A stretch of 64,000 nt of DNA from Panicum virgatum (GCF_016808335.1 NC_053137.1:8172506-8236505); one strand, 5' to 3'; positions 21,520 through 33,800 are shown, counted from the stretch's first letter. Translations and numbers: made by a program. Notes: a model not told the origin generated them from the letters alone.

Positions 21520-23186
21520 GGACAGCCTCGTGGCCCTCCACGTCGCTGGCAGGCGACGCCGAGGGTGACTCCCACCGCCGGCCAAAGGCCCCTCGCAGCC
21601 GCCCATCTCCGGCCGCCGCCGACGGCGTCGAAGTCGGTGCTGCTCGCAAATCCCTCTTCCTTTCCTCCTCCTCTCGCTGTTTCCATTTCCTCCTGCTCCA
21701 AGATGCAAATCTTGGCCAGCATGGTGCTTTCCCCCTCAATACGCTCGTTCTTGGCCTGATCTACCCTGCTGGAGTCCTGATCTAGTCCCTGATTGGGTGG
21801 ATCGGGGCTGTTGTGGGCTTGTGGCCCGGCCTCCGGTCAGGCTCGAGACGGCAAGTGCAACGGCCCGGCACCCATGGGCGACAGCGGCTGCTCAGCACGG
21901 CGTCCTCTCGGGCAGATCCGGGTGCTCCCACGCCGGATCTGTGCTGGCTGCCGGTTTCGGTCGGAGTGGTGCTGCTTGCGCAAGCCGCTGGGCTCAAATC
22001 GACTGGGGGCGATGGCCGGCCCAGGCCAGCGGCAGGCATCAAGCGCTGGCGCTGGCATGTGGTCATCCCGCCCCCGACAGGATGGCGGGTTCATGCCCGG
22101 CGGATGTGGCGGCCTGGCCAAGGGCGCCGTCCCCTGCTTCCCCGAGCCGTGCTGGCTGTCGGGTCGGGGCGCTCGCCACGGTGCGGCAGCCCTAGCGCCC
22201 ATGCGGAGTCGGCCGCTCGCGCCTGGTACGCACAGCTGCAGGCCTTGCTGTCGGAGATGCTGTGCTGCGAGCACAAGGGTGGCGGTGACGACGCAGGTGC
22301 TGGAGGCATGCAGATGCAGGGTATGAGAGCTTGGTGAAAGGTATGCCCGTTCTTCAGGCTGACAACGACAATGGCGTTTGGCGCCACCTGCCTTCTTGAA
22401 GGCATTGTCGTGCTCATCCTGCAAGATTTTCGGTGAAAACCTTGCTCTACTGGGCAGGCGGCGACGGCATCTCCGATGTCGCTCCCTACTTGTAGGCGCC
22501 GTCTTTGGAGGTCTATGCTACCTGCTGCTGGTTTAGGCGCCGCTTCTTCGAAGGTCTATGCTCTATCTCCTCCTGACTTTTCATTGATGAGGCGAGCACT
22601 CGCTGCTGGCTGCCATCGTTGTTCAGTGAATGTCCTCCTCTGGTGCCTTTGCTTTGTCGGCATTCTTCTTAGTGGTGCCAGTAAATCAATCGCCGGGTGG
22701 TGTTTCCACCGCTACTATCATTCCCCTTTATGGGTTCCTCCCCTTGGATGGCTGTATGTGGAGCTCGGATGTGCTGTAGGTGTCGCCATCAACTTCAAAG
22801 GAGACCGTCGTGTCCGGTAAACTGTGGTTTGCGTGTCCTTCACCTCTCTTAGTCCTTATTCCACTGGGTGGTCCCTCAGATGGAGGGCGGCAGTGGAGCG
22901 GCGTAGCTACGAGGAGCAGTGCAGGGATGAATTGGTCATAGTGTAGCCGGCAAGTATGTTGTTCGGTGGTGGCGTTAATCGGCGATCGGTGGTCATCTTC
23001 GGCTTGTGACATGACTCTTCTTTGGTTAGTTAGTGAGTTGCGTATCTCTTATCGTTGTACCTTAGTGTTAGTGTTCTCCTCTCTCTGGTTTTTCCTCCAA
23101 TATACTGAAATTGTAATGTGTAATTTTGGCTGCCAAAAGCCCTATCAATGAAATTATTCAGGTGGGGACCCCCCTATCGTAAAAAA
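21520..23186 (+). mobile_element. LINE-like non-LTR retroposon without reverse transcriptase
   Basis: The segment is bounded by a 15-bp direct repeat AAACAAGTTAAATTC (21505-21519 and 23187-23201). On the right a poly(A) run follows GGGACCCCCCTATCGT, the kind of 3' end seen on plant LINEs. The first about 1 kb is GC-rich, like plant LINE 5' regions, with no RT or endonuclease motifs in any frame. It therefore looks like an internally deleted, non-autonomous copy mobilised by LINE machinery. It lies in an intron of subtilase copy B between intact splice sites (donor 21480, acceptor 23281-23282) and lengthens that intron to 1.8 kb. Confidence 0.78.
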
Positions 23187-23443
23187 AAACAAGTTAAATT
23201 CCGCCATCTGTACTCTACTCTAGAATTATCAATTCACAGTAAATCCTCCATGCCTTTGTGGTCTTGCATGTTAACTCTCCAGAGCTTCCTGAAGTCATTA
23301 GTGTTCAACGAAGCAGAAGGTACACGACGACACCACTCGAAGCTGGGACTTCCTTGGCCTTGGTCTGAGCAACCAAATGCCCAGTGAGCTGCTCCATAGA
23401 AGCAGATACGGAGAAGATATAATCATCGGGGTCATTGACACCG

Positions 23444-23880
<437 letters not shown>

Positions 23881-24931
23881 TAAATCCGTGTGGCCAAGTG
23901 CTGCCGGCTGGCGGGCCAGCACCACGGCCATCGACGACGCCATCGACGACGGGGTGGACGTCCTGTCGCTGTCCCTCGTCGCGGAGAACTCCTTCGGCGC
24001 CCTGCACGCCGTGCAGAAGGGTATCACAGATTCACAGTCGTGTACGCCGCGGGGGACCTGGGGCCTGCACAGCAGGTGGTCAGTAACAGTGCTCCCTGGG
24101 TCATCACCGTCGCGGCGAGCAAGATCGACCGGTCGTTTCCAACAGTGATCACGCTAGGAAACAAGCAACAGATCGTGGTACCATACGGAACACAAGTTTG
24201 GAGTTTGGACAAGAACCCAACCCGGCCATGATTCACATGTGTGCACTGATCTTGGCAACCTCTCTATTCTGCTCATGTATTTGCAGGGACAGTCCTTGTA
24301 CTACGGAGGGGACAGCAGCTCACCACGCAGCGGCTTCAAACTTTTCGCGTTCAGAGGCTTGTACGATAAAAACCTTTGCTGAGTTTTGGTTCTAATAAAC
24401 CTGTGCGACTGCGTACACGCCAGGCATTTTTGAAGCTGAACAGATCTCCTCGCTCTTTTCTTCTGTCATCAGATGCTCTTCGAGTGCTCTGAACGCCACG
24501 GACGTGAGAGGTAAAATTGTGCTCTGTCGTGGTGCATCGCTTCGGGCGTTGAGTAACGTCTTGAATGGCGGAGGCTCTGGTATTATCTTTGCTCAGTATA
24601 CCACCAACCTTGTAGATGCCACAGCTGATTGCAAGGGCATTGCATGGGTTCGTGTGGACTTGGACACTGCCAACCTTATCAGCTTATATATGGGTGATGC
24701 GAGGTAAAAATGCCTTCGCCTCTGGATCTTCAGTGGTGAACTAACATTGCAAACTAGAATCCCCAGGTTGCATTGAGGTCAAGCTTGTCTTTCTGACTGT
24801 TTTGAGCAGATCTCCTGTTGCAAAGGTCGGACCAGCACGCACGCACCGTCACAGGTGAAGAGGCAGTTGGCCCAAAAGTGGCAGCATTCTCCTCAAGGGG
24901 TCCATCGATCAACTACCCTGAAGTTATCAAG

Positions 24932-25400
24932 GTACCTAGACACACACAAAAATGAAAAAGAAAAACAAAGTAAAAGTAAACATTACAAACCTACAATTCC
25001 TTTGGGTAAACTATAAACAGACAACACCCTCCTTTTGACATTTCATAAGAATGCTCCTTTTAGGTTGTGTAATCACATGAGTACTCTTTTTTTTAATTTA
25101 TCCCATTTCAGAGGATGACTACCCTTCCAACAAGTTTTGAGTACGTCATGTGGGTCTAGGTTGTTCTACCTTATAAAAGTGTGGTTTTGCAAATATTTTT
25201 TCACAAGGCACTATGTAGTTCTGTGTTAGTTTTTTTTCTCTGAGAATAATTGTTTGTTTCATGAGATGAAAAAAAAGTTTAGCTTTGTAATAGTTGTACC
25301 CAAAGAAACTGTAGTTCTGTGATATTTACTTTAAAACAAGGTAAAAACAGTACATAATTCTTGAAGTATAATGATATCGTTATTGTTGCCTCCTGAACAG
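24932..25400 (+). other. Intron of subtilase copy B
   Basis: It is bounded by GTACCT after AAG (24932) and by a CAG acceptor at 25398-25400, lies in the correct phase between FSSRGPS and the catalytic-Ser exon, and is AT-rich with no other feature seen. Confidence 0.6.
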
Positions 25401-25668
25401 CCTGACATCGCAGCACCAGGTGCAAGCATATTAGGGGCCATAAAAGATGCATATGTAATTGGCTCAGGGACATCCATGGCAACACCACACGTATCAGGCG
25501 TTGTGGCGCTGCTGAAAGCCCTGCACCCAAATTGGTCCCCAGCTGCCCTGAAATCAGCCATCATGACCACCGGTAGCAAATATTCTAACCAGAATTCAGA
25601 ACACAACCTCTAATTCATGTTGAGGCACCTCAGCTTTCTGTCTAACCTAAAAAAACTCAACTGGGCGC

Positions 25669-25690
25669 GGGGGGGGGGGGGGGGGGGGGG
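25669..25690. repeat. Poly(G) tract of 22 bases
   Basis: An uninterrupted run of G follows CTGGGCGC. Such tracts are rare and prone to length error in sequencing and assembly. It lies between two related short segments (25619-25658 and 25690-25727; both with GTTGAG.CACC and GTCTAACCT). Confidence 0.7.
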
Positions 25691-25764
25691 TTGAGACACC
25701 ATGGAAGTTGTCTAACCTTAAAAGCCCATGGTACTTGTAAGATTGTTCTAAAAAAAAGATCATA

Positions 25765-26002
25765 CTCCCTCTGTTCCATAATGTGATGTGAGACAGCATT
25801 ATCTCATAATATAGCTGCTTTTTAAGTTTCCAGGTGAATTTTTTAATATGAGAGGTCTAAAATGGCTTGCTACATCTGCATGCCATAATTATTCTCATAA
25901 TGAGTGCATTGTAACTAAAGAAGGTTAATATAGACTTTTTATTCTCCATGCTTAATCTGTCTGAAAAACTCTACAAGTAGCTACATTATGGAAGAGAGGG
26001 AG
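25765..26002. mobile_element. Stowaway-like MITE, copy 1
   Basis: The left end CTCCCTCTGTTCCATAATGT is inverted at the right end (CATTATGGAAGAGAGGGAG), typical of Stowaway (Tc1/mariner-derived) MITEs. TA precedes the left end (25763-25764); the TA on the right is not intact. At 238 bp it is in the usual MITE size range. An inverted, truncated second copy follows at 26170. Confidence 0.8.
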
Positions 26003-26151
26003 GATTTCATTGTTGAGCATCCGATTAATGATGAGCATGATTTAGAAGTCGGTTATATTACTTGCACACCATGAAAGTTGTATTTCGATGGATCGGTTTG
26101 TGATGATAAGAGAGGAATTAGTGATATTCTTATTTCTCCGAATGGTGTCTA
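26003..26151 (+). pseudogene. Gypsy RNase H scrap between two inverted MITEs
   Basis: The plus frame reads HDLEVGYITCTP, a stop in place of Trp, then KLYFDGSVCDDKRG and ILISPNGV. This is the start of the second RNase H of a Tat/Athila-type gypsy element, including the catalytic FDGS. It fills the gap between the two MITE copies almost exactly and has no flanking retrotransposon sequence. Confidence 0.72.
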
Positions 26152-26169
26152 AAAAAACAAATGAGCCTA

Positions 26170-26385
26170 CTCCCTCTGTTCCATAATGTAGCTACTTGTA
26201 GAGTTTTTCAGACAGATTAAGCATGGAGGTAAAAAGTCTATATTAACCTTCTTTAGTTACAATGCACTCATTATGTGAATAATTATGGCATGCAGATGTA
26301 ACAAGCCATTTTAGACCTCTCATATTAAAAAATTCACTTGAAAACTTAAAAGTAGCTATATTATGAGATAATGCTGTCTCACATC
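26170..26385. mobile_element. Stowaway-like MITE, copy 2, inverted and truncated
   Basis: This segment is close to the reverse complement of 25765-26002, beginning with an intact CTCCCTCTGTTCCATAATGTAG end (preceded by TA) and breaking off at CTGTCTCACATC, about 22 bp before the other terminus. Together the two copies form a long inverted repeat around the RNase H scrap. Confidence 0.8.
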
Positions 26386-26683
26386 AAAAAAACAAGACAA
26401 TATATTATACGGCCCGTGTAGCTGAACCCACGATTTTTCTTCTGGTAATCCGGTCCCACACGGCCTGCGTAACCAAGAAAGACCTTAGGTTGATTTCAGG
26501 CCAATATCATACGGCCTGTGTAACTGAACCCACGATTTTTCTTCTATACTCCAACATGGGCCGCTGAGCTGACCAATGTGCAGGCCGGGGATCTTCACTG
26601 CTGAAATTCTACTGGCGACGCACAGGTAGATCTTCACTGCAAATCTTGCTCACCAGCGTCCGGCCGGTGATTGGTGAAGCAAG
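26386..26683. other. Spacer with an imperfect direct repeat
   Basis: A segment ending CTGAACCCACGATTTTTCTT, preceded by ACGGCC.GTGTA, occurs at about 26408-26442 and again at about 26509-26546. No coding sequence or other element was recognised. Confidence 0.4.
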
Positions 26684-26945
26684 TTTTTTTTCAAGAGCTC
26701 ATCTGGCCGTTTTTCATTAAGAGGAAGCAACACGGCTTCTCCAGGCCGAGAAACCCCCGAACCCTGGTCTATGCCCGAGAGGGTCAAGCCTTCCCTGGTC
26801 TATGCCCGAGAGGGTCAAGCCTTATGGCGAGCACAACGAAAACGTTTTTTAACTCACAGGCGGAAATTCGCCCCAGCCGGAGTTCGAACCCCAGACCTGT
26901 GGGGTGATACTGAACCCAGCTAGCCAACTCGGCTAGTGGGTCGTT
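26684..26945 (-). mobile_element. tRNA-derived SINE (minus strand)
   Basis: On the minus strand an A-box-like TAGCCGAGTTGG (about 26926-26937) is followed by a B-box-like GGGTTCGAACTCC (about 26880-26893) at tRNA-like spacing. The body continues to CTTAATGAAAAACGGCC and an A8 tail (T run at 26684-26691 on the plus strand). This is the architecture of grass SINEs transcribed by RNA polymerase III. A 31-bp tandem duplication lies within it. No target duplication directly beside the tail was identified. Confidence 0.65.
26762..26823. repeat. Perfect 31-bp tandem duplication in the SINE body
   Basis: The unit beginning CCCTGGTCTATGCCCGAGAG and ending GGTCAAGCCTT is present twice without a mismatch, indicating a recent slippage-type duplication. 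Confidence 0.8.
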
Positions 26946-26961
26946 CGCAGCTTTCTGTCTA

Positions 26962-29330
26962 GGCACCGTATCCTATGGAAATCAAACCCCTTGTGCAAAC
27001 TTTGGAAACTCCAACGGAGGCCACAGGATCCCCATCCGAGTGCACTGGACAGAGATGGGGAAATTTGCATTTAGGCGCCCGCCTCACCCCACCGTTGCCT
27101 GGTCGTTTTGCACATCACTCCCTGCCTGTTCCGTTCCGTCTGGGCGAGCAGGCCTCCGTCTGCTTCGTCCGTCTGGGTGTCGCTTCGTCCGTTCCGTGCC
27201 CTAGGGCCAATAGCACCGCCGCCTCCTCCGTTCCGAACAGCACCGCCTCTGTTGCAGCGCCTCCAGCAGCGGGCCGACCTCGTCGCACGGGTCGCCACCG
27301 CCCTCGTCGCACGGCCCGTGGTCCTGCCGTCCGCCATGGGGCCGGCGGCCGGCAGCGACGCCATGGAGTTGGGAGCTGCATCATCGGGAATTGGCACCAA
27401 CTCCAACAGCCTCGTCGCAAAGACATGGTCGCCGGCCTGCAACTCGAACAGTGCCACCGCCCAACAGCTATGGAGCCCTCCACCTAACAGCGCCGCCCTC
27501 GTCGCTCCCGTGATTCAAAGCCGCCCGTCCGCCATGGAGCTACTCGCCGCCATGGAGCTGCCGTCCACCATGGAGCCGGCGGCCGTCCGCAATGTGAACT
27601 TCGGCGTTGGTAGTGGCAGCCATTCAGTTCCATGAACCTTTTAAGATCAATTGAGCAAAGTACTTTTGTAAACACAATTTTCACTAGTGACATCATTCAG
27701 CTTATTGCTGCTAATTTTCAGATCAATTGTGCTGCATTTTGAGTTAATCACGTTCCTTTCCGATTCACGTTTAGAGTTCTTTTTTTGTTGTTGTATGCAC
27801 ATGCACTCTTTTTTTTTTTGCCCTTGATGGTACAAATGGACTGAATGTACAAACTGTCATCCATTTTTTTTTCATGTGAGTGAACCTGTCCTTACTGAAA
27901 CTGTGCAACTGCTTTCCTGCATCCTGATCACAAATCCTTACTGAAACTGTGCAACTGGTTGGTCTCATATTTGCATGAAGAAATAATTACACCCAGGGAT
28001 CAGATGCTGGCATCTTGCTGGATGCTTGGATAAGATGTTGGGCACGCTGGTCCCATGTTTTCTATTCTTCTGAGAAGTAATATGCAATGGTATTCAGTAC
28101 ATGTGGTCAATATTCAAGGTAGTTTCAGTTTGGGTTGGGCATGCTGTACTGTTTCCTAAAGAATTCTCATCCGCTGCAATGAACTGAATACAGAGAGCAC
28201 AAGAAATTCAGGGCTAATAATCTCATAGTTGACTGCAATGCAACCTCGTCTTGATCCCTTTTATTGTTTAAGATGAAAAGATAGCGACCTGCTAATTAGC
28301 AAACAAAGAAATGCAGAAAGACCAACAGCACCTTGGGTTTCTGCGCCAAGTCATCCAACCAAGTTTGTTGTACCAGCATACTGACGATTGCCATTCAAAT
28401 TCAACCATGAAAACGAAAGGCCGTTGCAGATTGATGACACTAGAGCACAAAATCTGAGACATGTTCAAATTCAACCATGAAAACTTGGACTGTCCTAGTT
28501 TGAGACATGTTGACTCAATCTCATATCTGAATTCAATGAATCAGAACCTGTATCAATCTCATTATCAAATGACAGAACAGAATTCCATTACATATTTTCA
28601 GATGAAAGAGTACAATTCAATCTAAAGCATTTCAAATGAAAACACAATTCAATCTCATCAATTCTTTTTTTACAAATGGACTGAACACAATTCAATCTAA
28701 ATCATTTCTAATGACAGAACACAATTCAAGCAAGGATCCTTCCGATTGTACACAATTGCTGGAGGCTTCCGATTGTAAACCAATTGTGCAAGGATCCTGA
28801 TTTCCTCTCAGTTAGGTGGAGGGCGGCGGCACTGTTGGGCGGCGGCGCTGCTCCATGGCCTTGCAACGATAGCGGCAGCGACCCTTGCGACCCGAGGGAG
28901 GCGGCGGAGGGCGGCGGCGCTGGTGGAGGCGGCGGTGCTGTTGTCCCTAGGGCACGGAATAGAGACGAGGCGGTGGAGGGAGGCGGTGCTAGAGCCGTTG
29001 GAGGCCGGCGGTGTTGTGGAGTCCGGCGGCGGAAGCCCTAGGGCATGGACTCCGCTCCGGGCGGCAGTGCTATGGAGTCCGACTCCCACCCGTGCACTGG
29101 TGGCGGAGGTGACGAAGCAGACGGGAGACGAACGGAGGCCCGCTCGCCCAGACAGAACGAAACAGGCAGGGGGCGATGTGCAAAACGACCAGGCAACAGT
29201 GGGGTGAGGCGGGCGCCTAAATGCAAATTTTCCCCATCTCTGTCTAGTGCCCTCGGATGGGGATCCTGTGGCCTCCGTTGGAGTTTCCAAAGTTTGCACA
29301 AGGGGCTTGGTTTTCATAGGATACGGTGCC
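26962..29330. mobile_element. Mutator-like element (MULE) with about 205-bp terminal inverted repeats
   Basis: Both ends begin GGCACCGTATCCTATG on opposite strands, and the inverted similarity extends over about 205 bp (26962 to about 27168 and about 29125-29330). A perfect 9-bp direct repeat TTCTGTCTA flanks it (26953-26961 and 29331-29339), the duplication size of Mutator elements. There is no transposase frame. The sequence inside the TIRs is GC-rich with short CCGCC-type repeats on both sides and an AT-rich centre (about 27640-28780) with a 22-bp repeat (CCTTACTGAAACTGTGCAAC plus TG) near 27890 and 27937. It is non-autonomous. Whether the interior contains captured host gene fragments (Pack-MULE) cannot be decided by eye. 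Confidence 0.88.
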
Positions 29331-29378
29331 TTCTGTCTAACCTAGTGTCGAATTTCTGCATGTTTGAAGCATCTGTAA

Positions 29379-30318
29379 GTGACGCGCGTGGCGTTCCGAC
29401 AAGGCTTCTTCTGGCCAACCGCGGTGGCGGATGCCGAGCAGATTGTGCGTACTTGCGAAGGGTGTCAGTACTATGCACGGCGAACCCACTTGCCAACTCA
29501 AGCACTCCAGACATTCCCCGTTTGGGGGCTTGATCTGGTCGGACCCCTCAAGCAAGCGCCCGGGGGCTACACTCACCTACTTGTCGCCGTAGACAAGTTC
29601 ACGAAGTGGATCGAAGCTCGGCCGACCTCGGCGATCAAATCCGAGCAAGCTGTGGAGTTCTTCCTCGACATCCTCCACAGCTTCGGAGTCCCGAACTCGA
29701 CATTCCTCAGGTTTTACGACGACTACCACATCTGAGTCGACTGGGCCGACGTTGCGCACCCCCACACGAATGGGCAGGTCGAGCGTGCAAACGGCATTAT
29801 TCTGCAAGGACTCAAGCCCAAAATCTTCAACCGGCTGAAGAAGTTCGGTGGACGAAGGGCTGCGGCGCTCCCCGTAGTACCCTGGAGCCTGAGGACGACC
29901 CCTAGCCAAGCGACAAGTTTTACGCCCTTTTACATGGTCTACGGGTCTGATGCAGTCCTCCCAACCGGCCTCGACTACGGATAGCCGAGGGTCAAGGCAT
30001 ACAACGAGCAGGGGGTAGAGGCATCCCTTGAAGATGCCATGGACCAGTTGGATGAAGCACGCAATGTCGCCCTCCTCCGTTCGGACAAGTACCAGCAAGC
30101 GCTGCGTCGGTACCGCAGCCGCCGCGTGGGTCGGGCATTCAACGTCGGCGACCTGGTGCTCCACCTCGCCTAGAGCAACAAGGACCGCCACAAACTCTCT
30201 TTGCCTTGGGAGGGACTGTACATCATCTTGGAAGTGCTCCGACCAGACACCTACAAGCTGCAAACAGCTGACAGTGAAGTCCTCACCAATGCTTGGAACA
30301 TCGAATAGCTACGTCGCT
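29379..30318 (+). pseudogene. Integrase of Tat copy 2, degraded
   Basis: The frame shows CEGCQYYARRTH of the zinc-binding region, then WGLDLVGPLKQAPGGYTHLL and AVDKFTKWIEARP (first Asp). The next motif is altered, and a stop (about 29735) follows FYDDYHI. In the same frame [13 protein letters not shown] (Glu region), [12 protein letters not shown] and FNVGDLVLHLA can still be read, interrupted by further TAG codons near 29981 and 30172 and at 30306. It is inactive. Confidence 0.85.
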
Positions 30319-30817
30319 TTTACCCAATCCCTCCAAGTTGTTGACACACCCACGATTAAGTAAAGCACTGTTGTTGAGTCACGAAAATCTTTTTCCCTTT
30401 TTTCACTTTCCTCACTCTTTAGTGACGCCCGACTGCAGCCATAGCAGGGGGTCGGGCCTCACTCGGGGGCTGCAAGGAGTATACCTACTCGGGAAAAAAC
30501 TTTTTGCGCCCGACCCCTCTCCTACGCTAAGGTCGGATGATGAGAACCGCGGAAGAACGTACGCTGAGTACGTGAAGCTGGTCGGACTGCAAAGAACCCA
30601 CGCCCCAGCGGCTACGGTCCCTTTGCTCACCAGCGTAATCAGAGCCTTCTCACTCGCAACTCGATTATACCACGTCAACGTCAGAACGGGTGGGTCGGCA
30701 TATCCACCCTTTTTGCAAAATAACCAAAAGCCTACTCGGCTGAAACAGAAGACCTAAAACTTATTTACGCACTGCAAGTTTTCGGGCACCACGGCCCGGT
30801 TCATCTACCAAACTAAA
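30319..30817. other. Non-coding spacer between integrase and antisense gene, Tat copy 2
   Basis: It contains repeated TCGGGGGCTGC/TCGGGCCTCACTCGG-like words typical of the non-coding part of Tat elements, and no convincing frame. Confidence 0.45.
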
Positions 30818-33800
30818 CTAACTATTTTTCAGGAGGATCTCATCCTCCATACTTGCAGCCAGATCCCGCGCCAGGGGGCCCACCTCCTCCTCGATCTGAT
30901 CATTATAACCGGGTGCGAATGTTCTGCAGATCGACGTTCTCATAGTGAGAACGTGCGAGTGCAAACGAACGCTGCACACCGAGGTGCAGTGCCTTCCTCG
31001 CCATTCCACGCGCTCGATCCATGATGTTGAGGACCCGGGTCGTGAGTGAGCTTGTCCCCGGCTCCGACGTCATCCTAAGCTCACCGAAAACCATCCCGAC
31101 GGCAACCCGCACGGCGTCGTGCTTGTCGGACTCCATGAGGAGGCGGGCCTTTGTCTCGCCGAGCTCCCTCTCCAGGCCCTGGCTCTTCGCCACCTCCTGA
31201 CCGAGTTTGTCAGTGAGAACTGTCCAAACCGAACACCAACAGCGTAAAAAACCAAGCCGAGGGTCGTGGGAGAAGGGGGACGACGGGAAGAAGCGAATCC
31301 TTTCCGTTCACCTGGTCGCCAAGCCGGCGCGCGTCGGAGAGAAGCTCGATGATCTCTGCCCGACGACAAGCTACCTCCACGGCAAGGTCAGCGGCCACCG
31401 CCTCGGCATCAAGCTTCGAGTCCCTCTCGGTGGCAAGCTCCTGCTGAAGGGAGGCCACTTGCTCCTAGGCACCTGCATGGGAAGAGACTCAGACGCGCCA
31501 TGCCCAAAAAACCCAGCGAATCAAAGGGAAGAGGAGAAGATCCTTACATGCGAAGCTCCCCTGAGCGGACCGCGCCTCCTCTATCATCTCCTCTGATAGT
31601 TCCGTAGTGGCATCACGCACTTGGCAGGCCGCCTCGAGCTCACCACAGAGCTTGTCCACGGTCCGGACTAGCCGATCCCGCTCCCCCTGCAACGACTCAA
31701 ACGCCGCGGCTTGGGCATCGGCCGCCTCTCGACGGGCGGCAGCGAGCTGCTCGGCCAGCTCATCACGCTGCCACACCTCCTCAGCACGGCGTTCCTAGCG
31801 GCGGTTTATGTGGGACTGCGAGGAAGAAACAGATTAGGAACACGCGAGGAAAGGATGGAGATCGGAAGTGTGAATATGTCGTACCTGGGCGGTTGGGGCG
31901 ACAACATCGCATAGCGAGCTCAGCGTGGAGGTTAGAGTACGTGCTGGTCATGGCCCTCCACTCCTCGCCCTCCGCCTCGTCGTCGAGAGCAACGACTGTC
32001 GCTTCGGGCCCCTGCCAGTCGGCCCGCCGTGGGTCGCGGCCTACCTGAATCAAGGCTCGCGGATGCCCCTCGCTGCGGAGGTGTCGGCCGTCCCCACCCG
32101 GATTCGAGTGGCACCAATCCTCCCTCCGGCGACGCCACGACTAGGACCGCTGTCACCTGCGCAGGCAGTGGGTCCAGCTGCTGGAGCGTGAGGCTCTTTC
32201 ACGGCACCACCAGCAGGGGAGTCGTGCGTCCACCACGCTGCAAAGAGCACAAAGGAGTAAAACCCCGAGAAAAACCCGCTGGGACAAAGAAGCAGGGAGA
32301 TCTCCAACTCACCCTTGCACCGTCCGGTGGCGACGCTTCAGAGTCGGTTCGCTCGACTCCGGCGGCACCTCGTTGGCACGCTGCCGCTTCGGGTCTCTCG
32401 CTTAGTCGGGAACCCTGAATGGAGCAGCGCAAACTGCGTTCGCCGGCCCCAGGTGCGCGCCCGCCCCATCCTGCGCCGGATCGGGAATAGGGCCGAGCGG
32501 CGCCTGCCCCAGCTCTATCGGCAGCAAGGACGGCCCCTCGTCCTCGCTTGCCAGCTGATCCCACGGGATGGGCGAGCCGGTCTCGTCGTCTTCCTCCTCC
32601 TCCTCATCGTCATCACTATCATCCTTGTCCTCCTCCTTTGGTGACATTATCTGCCGTCACTTCCTGCGCTCCTGCTTCACCAGCTCCATCACTTTCTTCT
32701 TCCTCTTCTGCTCGTCCTTCTTCTTCTTCAGCGCCTCGTCGGCGGTGCAGTTCGCCACCCTCACGGCCACGTCCTCTGGCAGCGGCGCGCGTGAGGCACG
32801 AAAGCCACCGGGGTGTCCCTGCGATCGATGATTCCCAAAATATTATCAGGAAAATACAAAGGAATCAAGAATGGGAAAAAGGTCCAATAATTACTTACCA
32901 GATCAACAAAGCCTTCGAAAGGCCGCATCGATCATCGGGTGCCCCTCGACCGGGAACTCGGCGTCAGGTGCCTCCAGCGCCTCCCTCATGCGCTGCGCGA
33001 CCTCGGAGTCATGGAGCACCCCCTCGGCGTGCAATGTGCTGCCGAGCTACACGACAGGCACCATCCCGTAGAGCGGAAAGGCATGCGCCATCAGTGGCGC
33101 CACCCTCCTTGCGTGGTACGCCACGATGACGCCGGCTCCGTAGAGGCCGTGGCTCTTCAAGAGTGGCCGCCAGGAGGTCGGACAGCCTCTTTTTCTCCCT
33201 CTCTATAGGACCCCACCCCCAGCCCGGCGGGGTCTCCTCGATCGTGCGCTTGCTAAAAATCGGCGAGGGGGGGGGGGGGGTGTCGTCGTTCTTCACATAG
33301 AACCACTGCACATGCCACCCTTTGTTGGATTTGGTCATCGAGATGGCCATGTACTCGTTCGCCGGTACGGCCGAAAGTGGATGCCGGCACATCCCATCGG
33401 CGCGGGGGATGACCTCCCATCCCTCTCTTTGTCCTTGCGTGGGGTGACGGCGAAGAAGTACTCCACAGCTTGAAGTGGGGCTCGATCCTCAAGTACCCCT
33501 GGCATAGCGCGATGAAGGCCGCGATGTGCTGGACCCCGTTCGGGTTGAGGTGCGGTAGCTCGAGCTAGTAGTGGTGGAGCAGCCCCAGGAAGAATGGGTG
33601 GGGAGGCATTACGAAGCCGCGCTCGTGGAAGGGCGCGAAGGAGATGACGTACCCGTCTGGCCGAGCCGGAATATCCTCATGGCCAGGCACGAGCCACTCC
33701 GTCGCCTGAGTTCTTGCACAGTGAAGCCCGCGCTTAACGAGCCCCGCCAAGCGCGCGTGGGACACGTCCGAGCGGAACCACGTGCCATTGATGGGCGGAA

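Noticed and set aside
21793..22424. Four to five overlapping GC-rich frames as an ORF1 protein of the LINE-like insertion
   Set aside because: Frames overlap on both strands, and none shows a zinc knuckle, RRM, endonuclease or RT motif.
26870..26945. A tRNA gene
   Set aside because: A- and B-box-like sequences are present, but no cloverleaf with anticodon stem can be drawn, and a SINE body with A-tail follows.
27071..27635. Pro/Ala/Arg-rich frames as a gene captured by the MULE
   Set aside because: They begin within the terminal inverted repeat and the same text recurs inverted at the other end; no identifiable protein family.
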